Source of the DNA: CAYFPO01 sp964345035
GTDB lineage: Bacteria; Fidelibacterota; Marinisomatia; SCGC-AAA003-L08; GCA-002704045
Direction: 5' to 3'
DNA: 42,927 bases
Assembly: GCA_964345035.1 (NCBI GenBank)
Contig: CAYFPO010000020.1
Coordinates: 1 to 42,927, forward strand
In this document: positions 17,944 through 25,060 of the stretch, piece after piece
Layout of the letters: every line of letters begins with the position of its first letter
Position numbering within the stretch: position 1 is the stretch's first letter
The notes under the pieces: generated by a model
Database searches by the model: none
Seen by the model: the letters and a program-made list of their open reading frames with translations, nothing else
Told to the model about the DNA's origin: nothing
Program-made: the position numbers and the translations under genes

Positions 17944-18526
17944 TAATAATAAAATTTCTTCAAAGATGGATTCCTATATTCTTACTGGTGGAAAAAGTAA
18001 ACGATTTGGTTCAAATAAGGCAAAGCACAAAATTGATAACGTATCGTTTTTAGATAGAATTTACAGTGTATTAGACAATTCATTTGGAAATGTATTTTTA
18101 GTAGGTAAACAAAACAATAACCCGAATAAAGTTTACATTGAGGATTTCTCTTCAGAACAATCTCCACTTGTTGGTTTAATTACTGCTTTAGAGCATTCGA
18201 CCAAAGAGTGGATTTTTGTAATTAGCGTGGATATGCCGTTCATCACATCTACAGTTATAGATAAAATTTGCTCATTCAGGAACGATAAATTTGATATTGT
18301 TATTCCGCAATTAGATGGTAAGATTTTACCATTATGTGGAATTTACAGGAAATCACTATTGCCTATTTTTAACCAGGCTTTTAAACAAAAGAAATTCAAA
18401 TTGAAAAAAATAATTTCGGTAACTAATTATAAATATATACAGTTAGATTCATTTGAATTCGAGCTTTCTAATATTAATCGTAAACACGAATTGGAATTGT
18501 CTTTAAATAAGTATAATAAAAAATAG
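17936..18526 (+). CDS. mobA: MobA, molybdenum cofactor guanylyltransferase
   Basis: A 196-residue nucleotidyltransferase that adds GMP to Moco to form the bis-MGD cofactor used by NarG-type reductases. The N-terminal GTP-binding signature LTGGKSKRFGSNKA and the metal-binding SVDMPF motif are both visible. The ATG at 17936 is preferred over an earlier in-frame ATG at 17909, since GGAAG sits seven bases before it and it overlaps moaE by only 8 bases. As the last gene of the operon it fits the need of the adjacent nitrate reductase. No moeB, mogA or modABC is in the window, though the MoaB domain replaces mogA. Confidence 0.92.
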   Translation: MYDNNKISSKMDSYILTGGKSKRFGSNKAKHKIDNVSFLDRIYSVLDNSFGNVFLVGKQNNNPNKVYIEDFSSEQSPLVGLITALEHSTKEWIFVISVDMPFITSTVIDKICSFRNDKFDIVIPQLDGKILPLCGIYRKSLLPIFNQAFKQKKFKLKKIISVTNYKYIQLDSFEFELSNINRKHELELSLNKYNKK

Positions 18527-18618
18527 GACAAAAATGTCATAAATGGGGGAACCATATATTTCAATTATTAAATTGAAATGTTTGATACCTAATCCGCATT
18601 AAATTTCAGGTCAAATAA
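18527..18618 (+). promoter_or_regulatory. Intergenic gap with palindromes between mobA and tadA
   Basis: This 92-base gap ends the AT-rich respiratory and moco block. It contains GACA-AAAA-TGTC (18527-18538) and a perfect 8-bp inverted repeat TTTCAATT-ATTA-AATTGAAA (18559-18578). No T-run follows the repeat, so it is not a normal terminator. It could be an operator or a hairpin in the tadA leader. No clear promoter boxes are visible, and the function is unproven. Confidence 0.3.
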
Positions 18619-19086
18619 ATGATCGATTTTGAAAAATCCACAACAAAAAAAATGCAGTTTGCTATACAGGAAGCCCTGAAAGCGAAAGAAGCTGATGAAG
18701 TTCCTATTGGTGCTGTGGTCTTTAAAGATGAAACCATAATTGGCAGGGGATATAATCAAACAGAGCAATTACTGGATCCTACTGCTCATGCTGAGATAAT
18801 AGCCATCACTTCCGCTGCAAATACACTGGGAGACTGGCGATTGCAAGGATGTAAATTATATGTTACAAAGGAACCTTGTCCAATGTGTGCCGGTGCTATA
18901 ATAAATTCACGGATTAATCAACTTGTGTTTGGTGCATATGATGAAAAAGCCGGATGCTGTGGGTCATTATACCAGATTTGTATGGATCCCCGGTTCAATC
19001 ATCAGACAGCAGTAAAAGGGGGAATTTTGGAATTAGATTGTGAGTCGTTATTAAAGGAATATTTCTCTGAAAAGCGTAAGAAGTAA
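18619..19086 (+). CDS. tadA: TadA, tRNA adenosine-34 deaminase
   Basis: This 155-residue zinc deaminase converts A34 to inosine in tRNA-Arg(ACG). The catalytic HAEI and PCPMCAGAI motifs (zinc ligands His and two Cys, proton-shuttling Glu) are intact. The family marks DEVPIGAVV and GRGYNQTEQLLDPTAHAE are clear. Length matches E. coli TadA (167 aa). It begins the next transcription group, and its TAA shares a base with the peroxiredoxin start, so the two are coupled. Confidence 0.96.
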   Translation: MIDFEKSTTKKMQFAIQEALKAKEADEVPIGAVVFKDETIIGRGYNQTEQLLDPTAHAEIIAITSAANTLGDWRLQGCKLYVTKEPCPMCAGAIINSRINQLVFGAYDEKAGCCGSLYQICMDPRFNHQTAVKGGILELDCESLLKEYFSEKRKK

Positions 19087-19601
19087 TGAGGATTGTCCTT
19101 TTAATGATACTTACCGCATTTACAACTGTATATGCCATGAATCGTATAACTAAGATACAGACTGGTCATCCAGCACCGGATTTTACCGCAATTGATGAGA
19201 ACGGAGATACATTGCGGTTATCCGAATATTTTGGTGAATATATTGTGGTGTATTTTTTTCCAAAGGCATTTACACCGGGATGAACCAAAGAGGCGTGCGG
19301 GTTCCGTGACAAATATGTGGAATTAAGTGAAAATAATGTTAAAATTTTCGGTGTGAGTTTTGATTCTCCGGAAAAGCTAAAATCCTTTAAAAGTAAATAC
19401 CAATTACCGTTTACACTGATTTCAGATGAAGACAAGAGTATATCAAAGACATTTGGTGCAAAGGGACTCTTTTTCCCAAAGAGAAAAACAATTGTAATCA
19501 ATCAGGATGGAATTGTGGAACATGTGTTCGAAAAAGTCAGTATTGAATCCCATCCACAGGATATAATAAATCTGATTAACCAAATCGAATCTGGGAAATA
19601 A
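19086..19601 (+). CDS. Selenocysteine-containing BCP/PrxQ-type peroxiredoxin with a signal peptide
   Basis: A 171-residue peroxiredoxin read through one in-frame TGA at 19281-19283 (codon 66). The preceding residues FFPKAFTPG and following TKEACGFRD are the BCP active site, and TGA falls exactly on the peroxidatic Cys (E. coli BCP TPGCT...AC). The resolving Cys lies five residues later (Cys71), as in BCP. A SECIS-like hairpin follows. The rest (VKIFGVSFDSPEKLKSF, LPFTLISDEDKSISKTFGAKG) is a normal thioredoxin-fold peroxiredoxin with no other damage. Residues 1-17 (MRIVLLMILTAFTTVYA) look like a signal peptide, suggesting a periplasmic enzyme. An automatic gene call would split it at the TGA. 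A premature stop from error or decay is the alternative, less likely because the position is exactly the catalytic one. Confidence 0.85.
19281..19308 (+). promoter_or_regulatory. UGA selenocysteine codon with bacterial SECIS-like hairpin
   Basis: The in-frame TGA at 19281-19283 is followed by a stem TGCGG (19296-19300), loop GTT (19301-19303) and CCGTG (19304-19308), five base pairs including one G-C rich core and U-G closing. The loop begins with G, 17 bases after the UGA, which is inside the distance window known for bacterial SECIS elements bound by SelB. The stem is short and weak, so folding should be tested. It lies inside the coding sequence as bacterial SECIS elements do. Confidence 0.65.
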
Positions 19602-19634
19602 ACGTGACTGTATATTTACTCCGAAATTCAATTA

Positions 19635-19725
19635 GGAGAGGTGTCAGAGCTGGTCGAATGTTCCGCACTCGAAATGCGGTGTCTGTCAATTAGATAGACC
19701 CTGGGTTCGAATCCCAGCCTCTCCG
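19635..19725 (+). tRNA. tRNA-Ser(CGA)
   Basis: A 91-base cloverleaf. The acceptor arm GGAGAGG pairs with CCTCTCC, the anticodon stem CCGCA pairs with TGCGG around loop CTCGAAA (anticodon CGA, reading UCG), and the T-arm CTGGG-TTCGAAT-CCCAG is perfect. A long variable arm TGTCTGTCAATTAGATAGACC marks it as class II serine. The discriminator is G and the CCA end is not encoded. It sits 33 bases after the selenoprotein gene. It is not tRNA-Sec, whose anticodon would be UCA. Confidence 0.96.
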
Positions 19726-19847
19726 CTACTCTACAGTCGTAAAACTCCCTACGGGAAACAAGCAAAATTTATTTTTTAAATTTCTTCTTTTTAAATATAA
19801 CAAGAGAGATTGAAACTATGGTATTAATTAACATAATAATAAAGTAA
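19726..19847. other. AT-rich non-coding stretch after tRNA-Ser
   Basis: There is no gene here. A short TCCC-TAC-GGGA stem just after the tRNA followed by a T-rich run could be a weak terminator, but it is too short to call. The remaining bases are A/T-rich. Confidence 0.4.
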
Positions 19848-20261
19848 ATTGGAGATGAATTGGAAGATAGTAAAACTGCTTGGTCAGAAGAAGAATTTCA
19901 AGCCTGTTAAATGATTTTCGCTGCCCAGTCCAACCAAGGTGAAACCGCAGACCAGATCGACTTTCTGGAAGCCCACTTTGGTTCAGATGTATTGAGAGCC
20001 ATGCACAAGGAAATCCAAAATGATAATGATTTTATAAGAATTCAGAAAATAATGTCCTATGTAGATACCCAAATTTTTCCTTCTGGATATCATTCAGGTA
20101 GTGAATATGATTTTAAGATAAAATTCATTAAAGGTAAAATATTGATTTCTCCCCAAAATCCCCAATTAAATAATTCCTCAGATTTTCCTTCTATAATACC
20201 CCTTTTTTTTCTTAATATTTTTCTATCTGTCATGGACAGTAAGTACATCAAATGGCACTGA
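19848..20261 (+). pseudogene. Broken TerB-like small protein (in-frame stop)
   Basis: One frame reads AWSEEEFQAC, a TAA at 19908-19910, then MIFAAQSNQGETADQIDFLE and MHKEIQNDNDFIRIQKIMSY. This resembles the TerB-like small proteins of Bacteroidetes (pattern W-x-x-E-E-F, then hydrophobic-YAA, then DND-x-x-RIQKI). The stop separates the first ten family residues from the rest, and the frame continues smoothly across it. An ATG directly after the stop (19911) gives a 116-residue ORF that may still be translated. The last 50 residues look unlike the family and overlap the next gene by 10 bases. The family match is from memory, so this is a candidate only. Confidence 0.4.
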
Positions 20262-22393
20262 GAACTACAATAATTACTATTCTGACCGTATTTTCCCTTG
20301 GTATCAGTAATGACAATATTGCTGTAATCCAGTCGGTAAAAGGTGATGTCCGAATTTATTCCAAAAATAAAAATAAACCGCCTGCTGTTGCAATAATCGG
20401 GCGCAGTATTCTGGAAAATGACATCATCCGCACCTATGGTAACGGTGAATGTGTGGTCTTGTACAAAGACCGGCAGACCTATCTGCATATGGGGAATAAA
20501 ACCGAGGTGCAGTTCATTGAATCACTTCTTACCAGGACTTTGAATGTAAATTACGGAAACGTTTTTTTCTATCAAGCAGATAATCCCCTGAAACAACTGT
20601 ATGTTTTCACTTTAGCGAGCCAAATCAATGTACCTGGAGGGAAAATTTGGTTGACATCCAACCTAAGTGGAGATGATGAAATTTATGATCTAACCGGAAC
20701 AGCTCAGGTGTATAATGAAATTTCTGCAAAAGGATTGAATGTCTCTCCGGGATATGTAGCATTCTCGACTCTGGATGGATTTTTTGAAGTGGTCCGAGCT
20801 GACCAGAGTGATCTGCCCGGATTTGTATCTGATTATCTGGAGACTCAATTGCAATTAGAACAATTTGAGGAAATATCATTTGAAAGTCTGAAAAAGGTGA
20901 AACTGAGGGATTGGGATCTTATCCCCCGGTATGTTGTGGATGAGGAGGAATATGTTGAACCGCTTGACGAAGGGTTCAGATACAAAATTGGTGTTGGCGG
21001 TGTAGGTGTGTCAGATGAGATGTTTTTTAAACTTGCAGTCCTGCCGTATTATCATATGGGTAATCTTCGGGTTGGAATGGATCTCACGGGGTATGTGTCT
21101 GCACAAAACAATATTTCACTGAATTTCTGGGGTGATATGTATGATATTATAGATAAGATCGCCTATCTGGATTATTTTGCATCGAACGGAAAAACCTATC
21201 TTCACATCGGTGACCTTTCAAGCGTAACATATGGATATGGCCAGTTACTTAGGAATTATACAAATTCTCAAGCATATCCCAGAATTCAACGAACCGGATT
21301 AATCGGACATTATGAACTGAGTGAAAATTTCATTGATTTTGAAGGATTTATATCTGATTTTGGTGATTTCAAGAATTCTGGCGGTCTCATTGGATTACGT
21401 AGTACCATATTCCTGTCTCAAAACCTGCCGATGACCATGGGAATCAGTGCGGTTGCAGATGTGAATCAATATGCGGGATTACCGGATGACACCGATTATT
21501 GGAAATCCCTAAGTGACAGTACATACAGCCGAACGTATTATGGATTGGCAATGGATGCATCTTACGAATTATATGACAGCTATGATTACAGCATTGACCT
21601 GTTCACAGAAAATGTTGGAATTTGGTACCCGGAAGAAAGAAGATTTGACAGGGAATATTTGGATATCCGCAGGGACGGTGCTTGGGGATTTACTTTACCC
21701 GGGATACAATTTGGATACAGAAAATCATTCAGTATTTCCGCAGCATTCCATTATAACTCTTCTCTGTTTACACCAAATTTTTTCAATTCAGCTTATGATA
21801 TGGAAAGAGCAAGAAATGTGGTATTTGATAACAATAACCAGGATGAAGGCACGATGCTTGAGGACCTAACCGAATTTTATAATCTGATTTACTTTGAATC
21901 TGTTCAGGGGGATACAACTAACAGCCTGCAATCCCTGATAATTACCAAAGACATAAATACCATAATTGACGATTCCCAGAACAAATACCGTACTAGTGGA
22001 TATTCAGTAAACTTACGGACAGATTTATCATACATAGGTGGTTTAGAAGTGTATTACCAGGATCTTACAGAAATTGTGTCTGAAGATATAGAAAGTGTGG
22101 AGGAGATCATTCCAAAAAATTATCAGACATTGGACTTTCGGTTTCATTTGAATGAAAAGGTATTGATAGGAGTATCTGAAGCGAGTCTGTATTTTTCCCA
22201 ATATAACAACCTGGGTGGATTGAATTTTGCGGATTTTGGATTAAATTCTGTGATGGGAGCCAGAATCGGGTTTGAATTCCTGAAAAGAATGAGTATAATA
22301 CTTGATTTTAAAGATGTGTATTACGACACGGATTACAATGGCATGGTGGAACGAATGCGGGCGGTAAATTCAGAATTTTTGATCGCATTCTGA
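20252..22393 (+). CDS. FecR-domain protein fused to an outer-membrane beta-barrel
   Basis: The 713-residue protein starts with a signal peptide (about residues 1-19, MALRTTIITILTVFSLGIS). It has a FecR-like domain (about 24-125) with VKGDVRIYSKNK, GRSILENDIIRTYGNGECVV and an N-V-N-Y-G-N-V element, the usual peptidoglycan- or sugar-linked sensor fold. A second linker region carries GKIWLTS and an acidic stretch (EEEYVEPLDEG). From about residue 240 it is a chain of alternating amphipathic strands typical of an outer-membrane barrel, ending SEFLIAF with a terminal Phe. It is probably an outer-membrane or cell-envelope protein of unknown substrate. No anti-sigma role is implied because no TonB box or inner-membrane helix is seen. 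Confidence 0.65.
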   Translation: MALRTTIITILTVFSLGISNDNIAVIQSVKGDVRIYSKNKNKPPAVAIIGRSILENDIIRTYGNGECVVLYKDRQTYLHMGNKTEVQFIESLLTRTLNVNYGNVFFYQADNPLKQLYVFTLASQINVPGGKIWLTSNLSGDDEIYDLTGTAQVYNEISAKGLNVSPGYVAFSTLDGFFEVVRADQSDLPGFVSDYLETQLQLEQFEEISFESLKKVKLRDWDLIPRYVVDEEEYVEPLDEGFRYKIGVGGVGVSDEMFFKLAVLPYYHMGNLRVGMDLTGYVSAQNNISLNFWGDMYDIIDKIAYLDYFASNGKTYLHIGDLSSVTYGYGQLLRNYTNSQAYPRIQRTGLIGHYELSENFIDFEGFISDFGDFKNSGGLIGLRSTIFLSQNLPMTMGISAVADVNQYAGLPDDTDYWKSLSDSTYSRTYYGLAMDASYELYDSYDYSIDLFTENVGIWYPEERRFDREYLDIRRDGAWGFTLPGIQFGYRKSFSISAAFHYNSSLFTPNFFNSAYDMERARNVVFDNNNQDEGTMLEDLTEFYNLIYFESVQGDTTNSLQSLIITKDINTIIDDSQNKYRTSGYSVNLRTDLSYIGGLEVYYQDLTEIVSEDIESVEEIIPKNYQTLDFRFHLNEKVLIGVSEASLYFSQYNNLGGLNFADFGLNSVMGARIGFEFLKRMSIILDFKDVYYDTDYNGMVERMRAVNSEFLIAF

Positions 22394-22394
22394 T

Positions 22395-22538
22395 ATGAAA
22401 CCACGAGATACGATTCTGAAATTTGATTTTGGCAGGAAAGGATTTACAAAAATGGTTTTATGTTCACTGCTTTGCGCATTGGGGATATTGACTGCAGGAA
22501 TCATTTTCATTATGGATTTTCTCAATAATGAGTTTTAG
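22395..22538 (+). CDS. Small single-helix membrane protein, hypothetical
   Basis: A 47-residue reading frame of basic N-terminus (MKPRDTILKFDFGRKGF) and one hydrophobic helix (about residues 20-40). I do not recognise a family. It follows the FecR/barrel gene by one base and overlaps the next gene by 11 bases, so the group may be translated together. There is no strong ribosome-binding site. It could be a real small inner-membrane protein. Confidence 0.5.
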   Translation: MKPRDTILKFDFGRKGFTKMVLCSLLCALGILTAGIIFIMDFLNNEF

Positions 22539-22722
22539 CGCCTTTACCTATGTGCTTTTGGGGATGTCCCTTATTGGATTTTCAGTGGGATATGTATTCG
22601 GATTTTATTTCAATACCATTTCGGACACATATTTTTGGGCTTATCTTGCAGCACCTCTTTTAGGTATAGGCAGCGGATGTGTAATTTATGGGGTCTTATT
22701 TAAGGGAAAAAATCGAAATTAA
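22528..22722 (+). CDS. Small two-helix membrane protein, hypothetical
   Basis: A 64-residue protein of two hydrophobic helices (about 5-27 and 38-57) with Gly residues and a basic tail (FKGKNRN). It resembles the size and layout of AtpZ/AtpI-like or small DUF membrane proteins, but no diagnostic motif is visible, and no ATP synthase genes are nearby. It sits in a compact run between the 47-residue gene and the next ORF (5 bases). Confidence 0.5.
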   Translation: MSFSAFTYVLLGMSLIGFSVGYVFGFYFNTISDTYFWAYLAAPLLGIGSGCVIYGVLFKGKNRN

Positions 22723-22727
22723 ACATT

Positions 22728-23111
22728 ATGGCAGATAACGAATCTACAAAATCACGGGGTGAATTAATGCTTAAATTGGATGAATTGCTGGAAACAGCGG
22801 AGGATAAGTATGGTCCAATCATGCTGGAAGAATTAACTAGTCGGTTGGAAAAGACGATTGAGCAGTTTCATCAGGATGTGTCTGTGATATTTGATGAGAC
22901 ATTCACAAAATCCAAAAAGATCAGAGGAGCAGTAAAAACCGCCATGTCAACCGGAAAGGTGCCGGATTTGCTCGAAATTTCTACCGAAAAATCCTCTGTG
23001 CCGCAATTTATGTCTGATAAGAAAGATATAGAAACAAATTCCGATAATGGTGGTTCAGTAACCAAAGCCGGTAAGAATAAGAAGAAAAAATTCTTTTCCC
23101 GTAAGAAATAA
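22728..23111 (+). CDS. Hypothetical coiled-coil-like protein with basic tail
   Basis: This 127-residue soluble protein is helical and highly charged. Residues 10-75 look like a long amphipathic helix pair (LMLKLDELLETAEDKYG, LEELTSRLEKTIEQFHQ), followed by a disordered Ser/Asn-rich segment and a Lys-rich tail (KKKKFFSRKK). I do not recognise a family. It sits directly before the SRP RNA and has no domain neighbour that suggests a role. Confidence 0.55.
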   Translation: MADNESTKSRGELMLKLDELLETAEDKYGPIMLEELTSRLEKTIEQFHQDVSVIFDETFTKSKKIRGAVKTAMSTGKVPDLLEISTEKSSVPQFMSDKKDIETNSDNGGSVTKAGKNKKKKFFSRKK

Positions 23112-23115
23112 TTTT

Positions 23116-23380
23116 CTGTGCTGAGTGGGAGGTTAGCGGTCTCCTGTAACCTGAAACCCGCTATATGCAGGATTGATCTCCGTGGGAAGGGCTTTGCTGA
23201 GATTTAGAAATTTTATAAGCGGTGTTGATGTTTCAGCCTTACGCAATATTGTGTTTTTTAACCCCGTCAGGTCCGGAAGGAAGCAGCGGTCGGAAATATG
23301 TATATGTGCCGTAAGTTCCTGGAGCTGAGCTGGCTGTAATTTCTCTGTATTGGCCAGAGGGTTCAACCCGCGGTGCACAG
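23116..23380 (+). ncRNA. ffs: Large-type signal recognition particle RNA
   Basis: The highly conserved domain IV core CCCCGTCAGGTCCGGAAGGA followed by AGCAGCGG lies at about 23261-23288, the part bound by Ffh. The ends CTGTGC (23116) and GCACAG (23375-23380) pair to close the molecule. The 5' part with TGGGAGGTTAGCGGTCTCCT and CCTGAAACCCGC looks like an Alu domain. So this is the roughly 265-base long form, rather than the 110-base 4.5S RNA of E. coli. It lies directly before dnaX, a common gene order. Confidence 0.9.
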
Positions 23381-23404
23381 ATAGTAATCATGAAAGAGTA
23401 ATTA

Positions 23405-25048
23405 ATGAGTTATCAGGTATTATCCAGAAAATGGCGCCCGAAAAGGTTTGAAGAAATTATCGGTCAAACCCATATTTCCCGTACACTTAAAAATGCAATT
23501 ACACTGGATCGTGTAGCTCACGGATTTCTCTTTTTTGGCCCCCGGGGAGTTGGAAAAACCACAACCGCACGAATACTGGCAAAAGCATTAAACTGCTCCA
23601 AACTGGATGAAGGAAATCCGTGTGATGATTGTGGAAGCTGTCATGAAATTACCAACGGCAGCAGTCTGGATGTACTGGAAATTGACGGCGCATCCAATCG
23701 CGGAATTGATGAGATCAGAGAATTACGGGAAGCAGTGAAATATCCACCAACCACAGGAAACTACCGTATCTATATCATAGATGAAGTTCATATGCTTACT
23801 CAACAGGCATTTAATGCATTGTTGAAAACGCTGGAAGAACCACCTCCACACGTAAAATTTATTATGGCAACTACTGAACCTCATAAAGTCCCTCAAACAA
23901 TTGTATCCAGAACACTAAGGTTTAATTTTCATCGGTTATCCTCAGAATTGATTGAGAACCACATTTCCAGCATTTTAGAAAGTGAAAAGATCAAATGGGA
24001 AGGTGAAGTCCTGAAACTGATATCTGAAAAAGCAGATGGTAGTATGCGAGATGCATTAAGTTTTCTTGATCAGATCATAGCATATTCCGGTGAAATCCTG
24101 AAACCTGAATCGGTTCGGGAGATACTGGGTATTATTGAAGAAAACCTGTTTCTGGACCTGTATAAAAATTGCTGTAACGGAAATAGCGCGGATGTATTAA
24201 AAATTTGTGATGATGTTCTAAATTCTGGATATTCCATTCCCGATTTTGTCCGGGGTTGGAATGAATTTATGAGAAACTGCATTTTACTCTCTGCAGGACA
24301 GGAGAATATGGCGATGCTGTCCAAGTCAGCAAAAGAATTTTTAATAAGTGATAAAAATTCATCGAGTCATCTGGACAATCTCCGGATGCTGGAAATTTCC
24401 ATACAATTTGAAGCAGGGATGTCCAGAATGCAGCAAATTCGCATCGGGCTGGAATCCATGCTGTTGAAATTATGTGCAATGGATTCCTCTGTTGCAATTG
24501 GAGAAATCCTGAGCAAAGTTAATCAAGGTATTTCGGAACCTGCGGTCAAATCGGATATACAACCAGCATCAGAAAAAAAAACGGTTCTGATGCCCCCTGA
24601 AATAGAGAAGAAAACTGACACAGTGCCGATTATGGCACCAGACAAAATTTCTGAACCGGATGCAGATGACCAACACCAGGAAGAATCCGTTGAAATCACC
24701 GTAGAGTCTCTTACAGAAATTTGGGGTAAAATTATAGAAGCTGCAGAGAAAATCAACCCCAAACTGCATGCATTCTTGGAAGATGCATCAATTGACAGAT
24801 ACGAAAACAATACAGTCTATGTTCAATTACCAGATGGCAATAGTTTTCAAGCGAAGAATATCCAGAAAGATGCTACAATTTTTGAAACATTATTGAAAGA
24901 AGAGACTCACAGAAATTTAAAAATTAAATTTCATTCGAAAGAATTGATGAAAGATCCCAAAGAAAAAAAAAGGGAACAATTAAAAGATAAAGACCATCCT
25001 TTATTGATGGATGCATTGGAAATATTTGAAGGTGAAATTATTAGATAG
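23405..25048 (+). CDS. dnaX: DnaX, DNA polymerase III tau (and likely gamma) subunit
   Basis: The 547-residue clamp-loader ATPase has YQVLSRKWRPKRFEEIIGQ at the N-terminus, Walker A GPRGVGKTTTARIL, a zinc site CSKLDEGNPCDDCGSC, Walker B IYIIDEVHML and sensor-1 TTEPHKVPQTIVSRT. It loads beta clamps and, as tau, joins polymerase cores at the fork. An A9 run at 24573-24581 lies at codon 390, after the ATPase and collar domains. Slipping by one base there gives a stop within six codons, so a 398-residue gamma form is likely. Start ATG at 23405 follows the SRP RNA with 24 bases between. ebfC and recR follow. Confidence 0.96.
   Translation: MSYQVLSRKWRPKRFEEIIGQTHISRTLKNAITLDRVAHGFLFFGPRGVGKTTTARILAKALNCSKLDEGNPCDDCGSCHEITNGSSLDVLEIDGASNRGIDEIRELREAVKYPPTTGNYRIYIIDEVHMLTQQAFNALLKTLEEPPPHVKFIMATTEPHKVPQTIVSRTLRFNFHRLSSELIENHISSILESEKIKWEGEVLKLISEKADGSMRDALSFLDQIIAYSGEILKPESVREILGIIEENLFLDLYKNCCNGNSADVLKICDDVLNSGYSIPDFVRGWNEFMRNCILLSAGQENMAMLSKSAKEFLISDKNSSSHLDNLRMLEISIQFEAGMSRMQQIRIGLESMLLKLCAMDSSVAIGEILSKVNQGISEPAVKSDIQPASEKKTVLMPPEIEKKTDTVPIMAPDKISEPDADDQHQEESVEITVESLTEIWGKIIEAAEKINPKLHAFLEDASIDRYENNTVYVQLPDGNSFQAKNIQKDATIFETLLKEETHRNLKIKFHSKELMKDPKEKKREQLKDKDHPLLMDALEIFEGEIIR
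24573..24581 (+). promoter_or_regulatory. A9 slippery site in dnaX (probable gamma-form frameshift)
   Basis: Nine adenines in a row read as GAA AAA AAA ACG in frame. A -1 shift after the second AAA reads AAC GGT TCT GAT GCC CCC TGA and stops at 24598-24600, giving 392 normal residues plus six. A +1 shift stops even sooner (CGG TTC TGA). E. coli uses an A AAA AAG site and Thermus an A9 run for gamma synthesis, so slippage here is a strong expectation. A second A9 run at 24963-24971 lies near the C-terminus and seems less meaningful. Confidence 0.6.
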
Positions 25049-25060
25049 GAGACAAATACC

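Noticed and set aside
18541..18618. TPP or other common riboswitch in the tadA leader (GGGGGAACC...TTTGATACC)
   Set aside because: No CTGAGA or other core motif of TPP, cobalamin, SAM or fluoride classes is present.
19281..19283. TGA as a pseudogene mutation or sequencing error in the peroxiredoxin
   Set aside because: The stop is exactly on the peroxidatic Cys codon, the rest of the frame is intact on both sides, and a hairpin with suitable spacing follows. The selenocysteine reading explains it better, pending a check for sel genes.
19635..19725. tRNA as selC (tRNA-Sec) because of the adjacent selenoprotein
   Set aside because: The anticodon loop CTCGAAA gives CGA (serine UCG), and the acceptor stem has 7 pairs, not the 8 of tRNA-Sec.
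24963..24971. Second A9 run in dnaX as a programmed frameshift
   Set aside because: It is near the C-terminal end, and a shifted product would hardly differ from tau, so chance is more likely.
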